This document shows positions 11,501-22,552 of a stretch of 64,000 bases of DNA, one piece after another. Every line of letters begins with the position of its first letter. Within the stretch, counting starts at the first letter, position 1. Position numbers and translations under genes: made by a program. The stretch is from Jackrogersella multiformis. Lineage: Eukaryota; Ascomycota; Sordariomycetes; Xylariales; Hypoxylaceae. The notes under the pieces were generated by a model. The model ran no database searches. It had not been told where the DNA came from and was given only the letters and a program-made list of their open reading frames with translations. The DNA is taken from assembly GCA_902806575.1 (NCBI GenBank), contig CADCXD010000002.1, positions 620,001 to 684,000 on the forward strand, in the 5' to 3' direction.

Positions 11501-12954
11501 ATTGGAGCTCACGTTACTGTCCATGGCCAGACCTAAATCTTGGCGCTATTCGCGACATGATTCTCTTTGGGCCTCCGTGAATTGTGAAAGAGAGAAGGAC
11601 GAGGAGGGTATTTCGCAGCAGCCACAATCACTCGGTTTAAATCCGTCCTTATAAACCATCCAGGTACCTGATGTCCATCGACTTGGATACCTATCAAGTT
11701 AATAAATACCCAGGTATGTAGGCACTAGGGACTCCTGGAGAATAGATCGATCCTCCCTACCTAGGTAAACAATGGGTAGGTCTGGACTGTCCCTTTCCGT
11801 TAATTCCTATAGAGCAATTATTTCCATCCTTACCGACAAGCGGGAGACGTTAGGTTAGCTTTGAATTACGCATGCATCACGAGATGCTTCGTAGAATCTC
11901 AAATATTGTAAATAACGACTTAATGGGTTTGTGGAATGGTTTAACATTTAACATATAGCTTTAGATTTTAGATCTGTATAGACGGTTAACTGCATGTGGT
12001 TTATAAAATATTCTACACTATAGCTCGAATAATATAAAAACATGTATGTGACAACATCTACACCCATTAATATGTTTACATACCTGGGTATACAACTACC
12101 TAGGGACTATATTTAGATATTGATTAAAATTTAGACTATTCTATTTGGATTGGTCGACAGCTAGATGAATCTAGATTACCTACTTAGGTACCTATTTATA
12201 CTTCATAAATGATAAAGAAGAAGCTGCTCTTTTAGATAACCTGTCTGGGAAATTTACGTACCTAAGTATAGGTAATTAGGTACCTAGGTAAATAACCAAA
12301 TACCAATGTCATGTAATTCACTTAGTGTTCAATGCCTGTTTAAAGCACCTGAGACATAAGTAGCAACACTCAGATCGTTTCTTTAAGAGTCCTAAAGTTT
12401 GTGAAGATTGAAGCAAGAGGTTAACAAGACGGTAACGCTTTTAGCTGACCTAGCTATTTTCTAGCGAATCACAATACACTTTTGACGTTACTATGTAAAA
12501 CCTTTCTAAGGTAAACCCCACTTGAGCCCTACGCCCACGCTAGCTCGGTACGTACCCGTGTGTACCTGGATTGTCATCCAATCCAATGGAATTCGCAGCA
12601 TGTGAGAATCCGATGAGCGATAATCGATAAGACGTTCGTTAAGTGGTCTAAGCTACCTAGGTATCAGATAATAGGTACCCCGCCAAAGCAGAGCACAGCT
12701 TCATCGACCAACCATTCCTACCTAGCCTACATAGGTACCTACCTACAACTGCTACATACTTTAAACCTCCCATCTATCTTCTACATACACCAAACACCAT
12801 ACATCGTACATCGCACATTACATACAGCCAAGCTACACGATAACACAACTTCGCATATCTGGTGTTCTCGTTGTTTCCCGAATAAAATCATCAGCTTAGG
12901 ATACGATACGAGTTGGACGTTCAGACCTCAATCATTCAGGATTGGGTTGGCAGT
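8571..12954. other. Gene-free, repeat-rich stretch
   Basis: 4.4 kb of AT-rich DNA with no credible ORF on either strand. It carries a dense scatter of TACCTAGGTA, GGTACCTA and (GGTA)n motifs, clustered near 9047-9175, 10331-10371, 10719-10769, 10991-11026, 12257-12291 and 12654-12746. The left part should hold the promoter and 5' leader of the zinc-cluster factor, and the right end the csn1 promoter. Small ORFs here often read through the repeat itself (YLGRY/YLGTY-like strings), which argues against coding. Confidence 0.75.
10991..11026. repeat. TACCTAGGTA / (GGTA)n repeat cluster
   Basis: Consecutive overlapping palindromes tacctaggta, followed by cctaaggtac and a ttaggtaggtaggtag run. It is a representative cluster of the dispersed family found throughout the intergenic DNA of this window. 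Confidence 0.9.
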
Positions 12955-14637
12955 ATGGCAGCCGACAAGCACCTACTCGCCTACTTTACAACCATGGACA
13001 ACCAAGGCGGCATCATCGTCAAAGGTACAGATGAGTTTCTGTTTTATTTCAACAAGTCTCTTATATATATAACAGAACTGACATACTGCAGATGCTCCGA
13101 AGCTAGATCTCGACCTGTACATCTCTAACTACAGAGGTTCGTCTTTTCGCTGCGCACAAGCCGTTCGCATACTTTGACTCCTCTCATAGCGACAGCAACT
13201 TACACTTCTATCTGATTACATAGGCCGCACTCGTTTCGAACGACTGTTGTTAATCGGCCGATGTTCTGTACCTCTATGCATCGATGCCCTAAAGGCTGCG
13301 GTGGCTGAAGCCAAACGTGGGAAGGATATCCAGCGGTATCGTGACGCCTGGGAATGTATCCGCGCTGCTGCACCAGACGAGCCCGAGGCTAGGTGGGATG
13401 AAGCTTGGGTATCGACGACAGACAAAGCAAACAAGACAGAGACGCACCGATTAGAGGCCGAGCTTAAGGTATACAAGAACAACCTTATCAAGGAAAGCAT
13501 CAGGGTATGAATAACTAAGCAAAACGAACAGACCCCTCAGCTTAAATCATACTGACTATTCTAGATCGGCCATCGTGACCTTGGTGAACATCTCGAGTCT
13601 ATTGGAGATCTCGGCTCGGCTTCTGAGGCATACATCAAAATGCGGCCTGATGCTAGTACACAGTCTCATATACAAGATGTCGGCAAGCATATTGTGAGCA
13701 TCATGCTACAGAGACGAGACTGGGCCGGAGTATTGGCCAATGTGAACAAGGTTCTGGCGGTGAATCTGAACAACGAGGAACAAAACTCCGAACAGCCTTA
13801 CCAGAAGATCGTATCCGGTCTAGCACAGCTCGGTTCCTGCAAGTATTATGAGGCTGCTAGATGCTTCCTCGAGGTTGGCGACGCGAGTATCTGTCAGCGG
13901 CATAACGACATCGTCAGTCCTAATGACATTGCCACATACGGCGGACTTCTAGCACTCGCTTCGATGGACCGATTGGAGTTGCAGTCTCGAGTCCTGGACA
14001 GTTCCAGTTTCAGAAACTACCTGGAACTTGAGCCGCATATCCGCAAGGCTGTTTCCATGTTCGTCAATGGGCGATACTCGTCTTGTTTGCAAATTCTCGA
14101 CTCATACCAAAACGACTACCTCCTTGACCTCCATCTCCAGAGGAACGTTCCCGGGCTTTTCTCGCAGATTCGCAACAAGTGCATCGTCCAATACTTCTTG
14201 CCGTTCTCACGTGTTACTCTAGACAGCATGAACGCAACTTTTGCCAAGCCCGGAGAGTCCATCGAGGCAGAGCTCGTCAACATGATCAGGAGCGGAGTTT
14301 TGAATGCCCGCGTCAACACTATTGACAAGGTGAGCCAGTGTATAGTTGCTGGAAATAGTAATGCATTGCTAATACTTTGGTTTAGCTTCTTGTCGCGGTA
14401 TACACTAACCCTCGAGCTGCCATGCAGAAGAAGGCCTTAGAGGCCGCTAAGACTTACGAGAAAGAAGCTATAGAGCGAATTCGACGAATGAATATTGTAG
14501 CTGCTGATCTCGAGGTCAAGGGTTCACGAAAAGGTCCTGGTGGTGGAACCAGTTCCCTTGGTTTCCCCGGCGTAGGCGACTTGAACTGGTCGGATGATAC
14601 TAGAAGATCGTCGAACTCTCGCGAGACAGTGGCTTAG
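12955..14637 (+). CDS. csn1: COP9 signalosome subunit 1 (PCI domain)
   Basis: Five exons: 12955-13024, 13092-13136, 13224-13504, 13565-14329 and 14386-14637, giving 470 residues. Junctions rebuild conserved text, for example YRG/RTRFERLLLIG and KESIR/IGHRDLGEHLES. CSN1 is the large PCI scaffold subunit of the COP9 signalosome, which removes Nedd8 from cullins and thereby tunes SCF ubiquitin ligases; in filamentous fungi it affects development and secondary metabolism. The helical-repeat part (about 60-250) contains DVGKHIVSIMLQRRDWAGVL. The PCI part follows, including LEPHIRKAVSMFVNGRYSSCLQ and RSGVLNARVNTIDK. The C-terminal tail has a Gly-rich patch. The ATG at 12955 is the first in frame upstream of the conserved region. 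It is convergent with prp18, with 345 bp between stops. Confidence 0.95.
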
Positions 14638-14982
14638 GGAGCCCGTATGCGAAAGTAGAGCGATAAGACTAGAAACAACAAGAATGGGCCGAGCATGGTT
14701 AATTCACACATTGAGGGTGATAACTAGAATAACGAAATGCCGGCAGAAAAGATTGGCCTGGACGATACGGTTGATGAAACGCTGCATATGGAAGAGAAGG
14801 AGGATAGCTCGGTGTTGCTAGGACAAGGCGTCACGGATATTGCACCAGAGCCTTCACGGAAGACCTTACGAGCTTATGTTTGCACGGCTAGATGTTCTTC
14901 GAGGGCGTGGAATTCATGAATACCCTATTGCTAGGTAGTTTAGGAGCTAAATAAGTTCTATTTTCCCAATCAATCATCCCAA
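14638..14982. other. Short convergent spacer csn1/prp18
   Basis: 345 bp between two facing stop codons; it must hold both 3' UTRs, which may overlap. A 60-codon ORF on the plus strand (14737-14919) lacks any family signal. Confidence 0.6.
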
Positions 14983-16050
14983 TTATCCCATCAACTGCCT
15001 GATATCTTCGGGAGGCCACCGCACCTGCGCGAAGGTAAGGCACCTCTTGATGCTCTGCAAGTACTTCCTCGTAACCTCGTCGCTCATGATGTGGCCCCGC
15101 TCGCCGTTGTGCAGCTTCTCTCGCGCGCTACGCTCGTGGATGCCGACCATGGTGACGCCGATGGGCCAGGCGGCCTTGCCGATGCTCAGGCGCAGGTAGC
15201 CGTCGTTGGCGTCGACGTAGCGGCGCTCCTGGGCGGCGCGGACGATCTCGACGACGGGCTTGAGCACGTCGTCGTCGAGCTCGCCCTTCTCGAACTTGCG
15301 GAAGAGCGGGACCATGTTGTCGCGGCTCGACACCATGGCGTTGACGGCGGCCTTGCCGGCGAAGGTGTCGCGCTGCTCCTCGCGCGAGAGCGCCGCCTCC
15401 CACTCCCGCAGCACCATCGTGAAGTACGACGCCAGCTGCCGGAACAGGTACGCGCGCCCCGCCCGGTCCTGCGGCACCGCCGCCGCGACCTTCATGTCCG
15501 CCTCGTCGACGAGCCGCAGCGTCGTGGGGATCGGCCCCGTCGTCACCACCGTGGTCAGCCGCCGGTACCGCCGCAGCTTCGCGCGGTGCGTCTCCCCGAA
15601 CAGCGTCGCCGGGTGCTCCAGCGCGCGCAGCTTGGCAACCAGCTCCTCCTCGGGCACGTCCGCCTCGCCGTCCGCGCCGGCGCTGCCCTCGCGGCTGCCG
15701 CTGCTGTCCTCCTTTGGCAGCTCCGGCAGCCCGAGCCGCTTCCGGCGCAGCCGCTCCTCCTCCGCGGCTTGCTCCTCGCGCCGGCGCCGCGTCTCCTCTT
15801 CTAGCTTCCGCCGCTTGTCCTCGCGCGCGCGCGCCTCCTCCGCGGCCTCCTCCTCGCGCTTGCGCTTCTCGGACGCCTTGGCCGCGCGCTTCTCCTCGAG
15901 CGCCTTCTGCTCGGCCCGGTAGGCGGCCTCGCGCTGGGCTTCGGCCTCGGAGCGCCTTAGGTATTTTTTTGAGGAGGCGTCGTCGTCGGCGGCGGCGGGT
16001 TTGGGTGCTGCCTTGGAGAGCTCCTTGGACATGAGGGATGCGAAATCCAT
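14983..16050 (-). CDS. prp18: Pre-mRNA-splicing factor 18 (Prp18)
   Basis: An intronless gene of 355 residues. Prp18 acts at the second catalytic step of splicing, helping to hold the 3' splice site after the branch is formed. The start MDFASLMSKEL fits the family. Residues about 28-105 are a highly charged Glu/Arg/Lys helix. Then comes the small conserved segment with LRALEHPATLFGETHRAKLRRYR (splicing-factor motif region). The C-terminal Prp18 domain ends with the very conserved YLRLSIGKAAWPIGVTMVGIH and SDEVTRKYLQSIKRCLTFAQ blocks and the usual terminal QLMG. Codons are strongly GC-ended, unlike the AT-rich flanks. It is convergent with csn1 and divergent from sap18. Confidence 0.97.
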   Translation of the reverse strand: MDFASLMSKELSKAAPKPAAADDDASSKKYLRRSEAEAQREAAYRAEQKALEEKRAAKASEKRKREEEAAEEARAREDKRRKLEEETRRRREEQAAEEERLRRKRLGLPELPKEDSSGSREGSAGADGEADVPEEELVAKLRALEHPATLFGETHRAKLRRYRRLTTVVTTGPIPTTLRLVDEADMKVAAAVPQDRAGRAYLFRQLASYFTMVLREWEAALSREEQRDTFAGKAAVNAMVSSRDNMVPLFRKFEKGELDDDVLKPVVEIVRAAQERRYVDANDGYLRLSIGKAAWPIGVTMVGIHERSAREKLHNGERGHIMSDEVTRKYLQSIKRCLTFAQVRWPPEDIRQLMG

Positions 16051-16913
16051 GGTCGCGGGCGTGGTTTCGGCGGTGCCGAGGGACTGGTGTGGTGTGGAAT
16101 TGTTGGGATATTACCGCTGTGGCGCAAGTGTAAATAGTAGCGGCTATATAGCCTGGGATCCCTGAGGAGGACTCGTGAGCGGTAGGGTGTGTTTGGTGGT
16201 TGATATTATTATGAATAGGTAATACCTGGTAGGAATAGATGCAAGAATAAGGAATAAGAATAAGGAATAAATTAACTTTTGTACACTATTGAAATTGGAA
16301 GCATACCGCTGGTAGGTACCCATGTATGTATTGGTTAGTACAGAAAATCGGCGAATTGGTAGCGGTAAGCACCGACCATACCCGCCCAATTACATCACTA
16401 CGTACGATTTAAAGCCGCCAAATATGCCGGGGCCCAGGGCTGCTAGGGGTAGGTGGGACCCTAAACTTTATTTAAGTAGCCCCTAGAATTGAATCAGCTG
16501 GGCAATATTTTTAAATCCCTGGACTCCGTCGTTGAAGCTTTTGCGAGCTCGCGCCTTCGTCAATTCAAAAGAATTTAGGGAATTTGGGGGGCATGCCAAC
16601 GCCAACCAAAGCTCCAAACTCCAAGCCTCAACAACAGAAGATCCGAATTTCGGTTTTCGAATTTCAGCTGTCCACTTTAGCCCCTGACATACCTCGTGAC
16701 ATAGTAACCTTTCAATCCTTCACACGAGAAAAACCTATACTACCAAAGGCAAAAGGCAGTCAACTCTCCTCGTAGGTAACAGCATGTTTTGAGAGTTGTA
16801 AAACTGAAGAAGTCGTCGTCCTTGTCGTCCTTATCGTCCTTGCAAAGCTTGTGCGTGCTCCTTATTATCAGGGAACTCTTCCAAGGTTCTTCTTACGAGA
16901 GTGATACATCACC
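16051..16913. other. Divergent promoter region prp18/sap18
   Basis: 863 bp shared upstream region of two divergently read genes. It contains a few GGTA/TACC units (near 16311-16325) and A/T-rich segments. Small ORFs (for example 16584-16775) have no support from homology or splicing. Confidence 0.6.
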
Positions 16914-17724
16914 ATGAATCGTCACACAACACCGCCGTTTATGGTACAGCTCTTCTATCGAACCGGCGCGTTCCACAGGTAAGTAAAGGCCAACTAGTAC
17001 CTATAGGTCCACCCTTCCCGAGACATTCTAGGTCCAGGGATCACAAAAAGCTCATACAAAGCCCTATCCTAGACCCGATGAGTTTATCACGTCAACCCTC
17101 CCGCCGCACATCACCATACACGCCTGGCCCGACGTTTCCTTGACCGAGCTAGTCTACAACATCGCCGCCGCGAAACCTACCCTCCTCCCCTGCCCGGCCA
17201 TCGGCACCCGTCTGGCCTTCCGCCTCATCTTCCCGGACACGCGAGGGAACCCTTCGAGCACCACGCCAGGGCGGTATGCGGTGAAAGATTTGGGGAGCGT
17301 AGTGATCGGCGACGGAGGCAGGGGCCTGGACCCCGATGACGTCGAGGCTGAGAAGGAACTTGATGCCGAGGGCGACAAGACCCTAGACGAAGTTCGGTTT
17401 GTCGTCGGCGACTATATCTCCTGCGCCGTCCTCCCCCCGCTACCCGACGGGTCCGTAGCGCCTGTCTCCAGCGCGAGGATCGGCCGCAGTACCGGCGCCG
17501 CCGAGCCTAGGACTTCAGTGGGACGTGCGCCCAGCAGTTCGTTCGGAGGGAGGGAGCGAGAGAACGGACATTCTCGGGCCGCGAGGTCGAGGAATAGCGG
17601 GAGAGGCTACGACGGGTTCGGAAATCGTAGTACCATACCGATGGGCGAGTGGAGGAGGGGAGAACGATTACCTAACCCGCCGCCTACGGGACGAGGTAGA
17701 GGAGCTAGACGGTTTGACGAATGA
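16914..17724 (+). CDS. sap18: SAP18-like histone deacetylase complex subunit
   Basis: Two exons, 16914-16978 and 17073-17724, giving 238 residues. The GTAAGT/TAG intron joins GAFHR with PDEFITSTLPPHITIHAW, as in the family. SAP18 has a ubiquitin-like fold and links Sin3 histone deacetylase complexes with the exon-junction/ASAP RNA-binding complex; in fungi the exact role is less clear. Visible family signatures: TPPFMVQLFYRTGAFH at the start, PDVSLTELVYNIA, IGTRLAFRLIFPDTRG, GRYAVKDLGSVVIG, and RFVVGDYISCAVLPP. The last 80 residues form a Ser/Arg/Gly-rich tail ending in GRGRGARRFDE, an RG-type tail that could bind RNA (inference). It lies head-to-head with prp18, another RNA-processing gene. 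Confidence 0.93.
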
Positions 17725-18660
17725 AGGTGGTGTGAACGGACAGTGTTTCCTTTGTGGTTGTTGCGAGACCAAGTGGACCCGATGGTGACAAAAAAACGAA
17801 GTATGTATAGACGCTTTCCACGTGGACAAGTAACAAAGTGAGTTATCATCTCGTTCTCCCACAAGCTGCAGCCGCTTTCTCTACCACAAGGCCAATTTTA
17901 CTAACCTAGCACAACTAGATCGCCTCATCTCGACTAAGATGTCGAACGTAAGATTAATGCTCGATTACTCAACTCATTATAGATACCCTAGAAATTATCT
18001 TCGATTTGCTTTTGTTTCCTAGCTGTCACTTGCATTATTCGGACGTTGCATTGGGAAGGATTCGGGTAGATAGATAGAAGGGCACCTTGGTTATAAAAGT
18101 TTGTTACTACTCTATTTAATGGAAGTTCTATCGGCATCATCTTGACCGGATAGCATGAGCTCGAGTCTAGTCTGTTGTGACATTATTATATATGTAAGAT
18201 GTCTAACTAACGTAGGTAAGAAGGGAGTTCAACGAATGAGAATGTCGATTTGGGATGTATGTTTAGAGTTAGAGGAGAGGAAGCAACCGTTTATTCAGGG
18301 GCTATTTCACGGATCAAAATAACGAAATCGACATGTAATATATTTCGATGGATATCAAGGTTTGCCATGCGTAGGTACTCTCCACCCGTTTCTCTTGGAG
18401 TATTATAGGAGTTAAGGTCGAGTATAATATTGCGAGACGACATAGACACTACCAGGCCAGGATAGCGGTAAGGGATATCAGACTGATTACTGTCCCGTCT
18501 TAAGGTACATGCGAATATTCCCTCAGCAACATCTGAGCTTTCGAGCTGTCAAGGTAGGTACCAAGCAGCTTCGTTGATTAAAATCATTGCTGAATTCCTG
18601 TACTTCATTCTCTAGTCTTATGTACAGTCGAAGTCGCCTTTCTTATTTCGAGACGGTTTC
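17725..18660. other. Convergent spacer sap18 / complex I gene
   Basis: About 0.9 kb of AT-rich DNA holding the two 3' UTRs. No ORF with coding character was seen. Confidence 0.6.
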
Positions 18661-19142
18661 TTAGTATTCGGAGACCAAGTCCCCCCTCCTCTTAGCTCGG
18701 AAATCATACTTCCCCTGCAGATTAAAACTTTGCGTCAGTTATCTAGATCTCGAGGTCTTCACAGCGAGCTCTGAGGAGTATATCGAATTACTCACGTCTA
18801 TACTGGAGGCGACGTAGTAGAGGAGGCTCGGCCCGACGACGCCGAACATGAAGGTGATGCGTGCGGTTCGCGGAGTCCATCGGAAGTACTGGTGGCGGGT
18901 CGAGCTCATGGCTACGTAGTCAGGTTAGCACCGCATTTCCATACCGACCCACGAATATTTCAATTCCGTGCCGTAGTCGCTCTCGTGGAGATATGGATTG
19001 TGGACGAGTAGACATACTTGCTAGCTTCTGGATGGCCGGGTCCAAAGCCATGCCTGTCATCAATGTTAGCTGTGCTACTTCGCTAGCTGTCGCAATTGAG
19101 TGTTTTTAGAGGGTACATACGGTAGTGCTGTGCGCCAGCCAT
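18661..19142 (-). CDS. NADH:ubiquinone oxidoreductase (complex I) NDUFB4/B15-like subunit
   Basis: Four very small exons on the minus strand: 19142-19121, 19053-19018, 18911-18796 and 18714-18661, joined to 75 residues. Each exon is too short to stand out as an ORF. The product starts MAGAQHYRMALDPAIQ, then has HQYFRWTPRTARITF, one hydrophobic membrane segment (about 39-55, FMFGVVGPSLLYYVA), and ends GKYDFRAKRRGDLVSEY. The FRWTPRTA motif before the membrane helix and the KRRGD tail are what I know from fungal B15/NDUFB4 accessory subunits of the membrane arm of mitochondrial complex I. Splice sites: GTATGT/CAG, GTATGT/TAG, GTGAGT/CAG. Length is as expected for the fungal proteins. It is divergent from the GST gene. 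Confidence 0.9.
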
Positions 19143-19909
19143 CTTGAAAGATATAGGAACTTGCGGTGCACTTCGTTGTAGATTGCTTAGATGGTTGCTG
19201 TGAAGCGATGTTCTTTGGTTTGATCGCAGATGATTGAATGTTCAATTGATTGTAGACGTCTCGGATGGATTGAGGCTTGAGAAGTGGGGGGCCATTTCAG
19301 CCATGGTGTGGCTTGTACAGATCTGTAGGTTTTACGTAATCCTGAATTGATCGAATCTGCCCCTGTCGCTGACGTAGGTACAGTTTAAGCACAGTAAGCA
19401 TTCTCTATAACGATGTGGGGTGTTTCACCATTTTATATCGTTATCCAGATAATATCGTTATGTCCGAATGATGATTTCGCGATGCATTTATAGTAACAAT
19501 GGAATTACACGAATTGATGAGCGTAGCTAACCCATGAATTACGCAATATTTCCCAACTACTATGTATACCTTCGTACAATTCCTAGCGTTACCTGGCATC
19601 CTAGGCGAGTCTATGATGTAGTCCACACTGCTCTTAGTGTATCATAATAATACCTCGGCAACTCAGAAGCTATTTTATTAGACCGAGTTGCTTGAAGGAT
19701 AGGTGCATCTCCGGTTCTTTTAACTGTAACTGTCCTAGTCTCATCATTTTTCTGCTATTTTATGCTTAAAGACTTAACTAACTCTCAGCTCGAACAGGGA
19801 AAGAATCCTTCTTCCTTCTCTACAATCTTCAACCTCACCACTCAGCTTTATTTTTCACATCATAGCATTTCATTTCCAACTTACTACAATTCACATATCA
19901 TCGACAACC
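19143..19909. other. Divergent promoter region, complex I gene / GST
   Basis: 767 bp shared upstream region. The GST side has a CT-rich leader. Nothing coding was seen. Confidence 0.55.
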
Positions 19910-20759
19910 ATGGCCGCTGAAGAACAGCCTAAAATTAAGCTCTACTGGTACGTTCCCTCATCAGCAATCAGCACCATGAGTCATTAAGTGCTAACCGTCG
20001 AGTAGGCTAGAGCAATCTCGAGCTCAGAACATTCTCTGGCTCCTCGAAGAACTCAAAGTGCCATATGAGCTTGAAACATTTCGTCGGGTTAACCAGTTTG
20101 CCCCACCAGAGCTGAAGAAAATCCATCCGCTAGGCAAGTCACCTGTGGTTACGGTTACGCCACCAGGTTCTACGGAACCAATTGTTCTAGCCGAGAGTGG
20201 GTTCATAGTCCAATACCTATCTGAACATTTTGGTCAAAACACTACGATGGTTCCCAAGCGCTGGAAGGACGGACAGGAGGGAAAGGCCGGCGGCGAGACT
20301 CAGTCGTGGCTCCGTTGGCAGTATTTCCTCCATTACGTCGAAGGGTCGCTGATGTCGATGCTCGTCATGGCGATGGTCTTAGGGGCACTCAAAGGCCCGA
20401 GGGTCCCGTTCTTTATCCGCCCTATAACATCCCTGGTTGTCAATCAGCTCTTTAGTAACATCGTCTACCCTAACGCAAAGGCTCAGCTCGGTTTCCTGGA
20501 ACAGCAGCTGGAGACTTCGGGAGGCGATTACTTGTGCGGTCCAGATCTTACGGCTGCGGATGTGCTTATCAGCTTCGCACTGATTGCGGCCAAGGATAAG
20601 TTTGAGGGCTTTGGAACGTGGGAGGGTAGCAAGCCTGAGACATTGTTCCCCAAGGTTTATGCGTACATCGAGAGACTTGAGGCGCATCCCGGGTACAAGA
20701 GGTCGATTGAGAAGGTCAAGGAGATTGATGCGAGCCTAGGTATCATGTTTTCGACATAG
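19910..20759 (+). CDS. Glutathione S-transferase, fungal GTT1-like
   Basis: Two exons, 19910-19947 and 20006-20759, giving 263 residues; the intron has GTACGT, a CTAAC branch point and a TAG acceptor. GSTs join glutathione to electrophiles or reduce peroxides. The N-terminal thioredoxin-like half shows KLYWLEQSRAQNILWLLEEL, the HPLGKSPVV loop with the cis-proline after the VV (PVVTVT), and the glutathione gamma-Glu contact LAESGFIVQYL. The C-terminal helical half contains GGDYLCGPDLTAADVLISFAL, the usual N-capping box of GST helix 6. A hydrophobic stretch (SMLVMAMVLGAL, then VPFFIRPITSLVV) resembles the Gtt1 group, which in yeast is ER-associated; membrane association here is inference. Substrate unknown. 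Confidence 0.93.
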
Positions 20760-20992
20760 GTGATTTGAATTCCGATCCGAAGCTTTCTACGAAGTTTTGC
20801 TGTTATTACTGCTCTCATACATGAGACATACATAGCGAGCACTAAGTATGCGAACTCGAAAATGCGGCCTACCTAGGTGTATGAGGTATCAATTGGAGGA
20901 GAATGACGGATCGTGGTTTGGGGCGGGAGCTGAAAGCAGTACATCCCGCAGTAGCGGTCAACCTAACCGCTAACGGAATGGATCCCAGCAAC

Positions 20993-21016
20993 TTTCAAGG
21001 TTTCAAGGTTTCAAGG
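20993..21016. repeat. Three tandem TTTCAAGG units
   Basis: Three perfect head-to-tail 8-bp copies lie just downstream of the GST gene. Confidence 0.9.
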
Positions 21017-21264
21017 TTCGAGATAATACCTAGGTAGATTTCGTCAACGTGCATTGAACAGCCAATAATCTTTAATGAGGTAAAACAATCCATCTAAGCG
21101 GCTGCGTCTGGCAGTATTTTTCAACCGCCTCGTCGTAATAGGTACCTCCTAGTAATAAATATGCCTAATATACAAGATGCGCAATACGATAACAAATCCT
21201 TATTAGGAATTATTAATGAGAAATCGATACGAAATATGTGTTTAACGTATCCATACTGCCTACA

Positions 21265-21290
21265 TACCTACCTACCTAGGTAGGTAGGTA
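21265..21290. repeat. 26-bp perfect palindrome built from TACC/GGTA
   Basis: Three TACC units run into CCTAGG and three GGTA units, so each strand reads the same; it could form a hairpin or cruciform. It is the longest perfect member of the repeat family that I located in the window. Confidence 0.9.
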
Positions 21291-22452
21291 GGTAAGTAAT
21301 CCGTCCATGGATACCTTTATTTACAATTAAAAGGTTTTGCATGAGGTTTAAACGAATGCTTATCTAACACGCCAGCTAACAGTGGACTTCGTCACTGCTT
21401 GTTAATAATCTATGTACTTACATGGTACACCGCCCCGATTCGACGGCCACTTTTTCTTCTTTCCTATCGTAAATGCCCGTTGAACTTCCATGATGAACTT
21501 GCACTTCCCCCCACCAAATAATTCCTTCTCGAATGCAGGGCAACTACACTCGAACGGTGAAGAGTCTAATCGAGTGGGAACAGCTTTGTAAGGCAGGTTG
21601 GGGGAGCTAAGCAGCTAAGTACGTGTCATCAAGGAGTTCTTGCTTGTGGTACGTGGCTGCGCTGTACAACATCTACAGATAGAGCAATGATAATACCTAC
21701 CTTCTTAAGAGATGCCTACCTCTAATAGATGGATCCATGGATGTATGGATATCGCTATAAAGTTAAAATTAGCAGTAGGTACCTGGGCAGGCTGGCAGCA
21801 GGTAGGTACATCCAATATCCACGGATGTATGTAAGTTTGTTAGGTCCCGATATTTGTCCCGATTTCCAAGGATTCCATAGACCTTAGATTTTCTCAAATC
21901 ATCTTTCTTCATTCCAGCTTGCATTTGGAATCATCCAATTCTACCCAAGTAATTGTGTTGCCCAACATACCGGCTAGATATGGTATGGTATGTACCTAGG
22001 TACGTAAGGTACCTATGGATGTAAGATATTCGACGATAAACTAAGTCCGGACCCTTCCAATCCTAACAAAGATCTATTAAAAGACAACTGGAAAGACAGC
22101 TCGCCCACCTACCTGCCTACCTGGTATCTACATATATACCTACCTAGGTAGGTACATAATATGTTGGATAGCGCCGTTCGTGATTTTCATATGATAACCA
22201 TCCACTATCCACTCGATCCACAACTTAGCGTCGACTCTTTTACTTTCTATCGCCTTTTCCAATGTTACCGAGTCACGAGCCAGCTACTTAAACTAATTGC
22301 TTTCATATGAAAGCCTTAATAATTATCTCCCCGGCACTTCCGGTTATGCGACCTCATATTTTCTATCGACTATAAAAATATTTTTTCTTCTTATCAAATG
22401 CAATCCCCAAAGATTTTTGTTAATTATATTCAGGGGGATAATTCAAACGTAT

Positions 22453-22552
22453 ATGTGAAGCCCAAGAGTCAATGACATCGACTTACCTGATTGGGCAACA
22501 TGGCGAACACACTTACACAACCTCAGGGGGAGCCCCTGCCAAGCATTCTTGA
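22453..22552 (+). promoter_or_regulatory. Start-stop element and overlapping upstream ORF
   Basis: Upstream of the main ATG at 22500 there is ATGTGA at 22453-22458 (a start codon followed at once by stop). A second ATG at 22472 opens a 26-codon ORF that ends at 22552, in another frame, overlapping the main start. If the transcript starts upstream of 22453, both would limit translation of the main ORF. The transcript start is unknown. Confidence 0.5.

Larger units (their letters stand above)
20760..22499. other. Repeat-rich intergenic region upstream of the LCAT-like gene
   Basis: 1.7 kb without a credible gene. It holds a triple tandem TTTCAAGG (20993-21016), a 26-bp perfect palindrome of the TACC/GGTA type (21265-21290), an 18-bp one (22137-22154) and many single TACCTAGGTA copies. 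The right end is the leader of the downstream gene, with two upstream ORFs. Confidence 0.7.

Noticed and set aside
8571..12954. RIP-mutated transposon remnant as explanation of the AT-rich desert.
   Set aside because: I saw no terminal repeats, no degraded transposase or reverse-transcriptase frame, and no long internal repeat; dinucleotide indices could not be computed here.
14737..14919. 60-codon ORF between csn1 and prp18.
   Set aside because: It lies in the convergent 3' UTR space with no start context or family signal.
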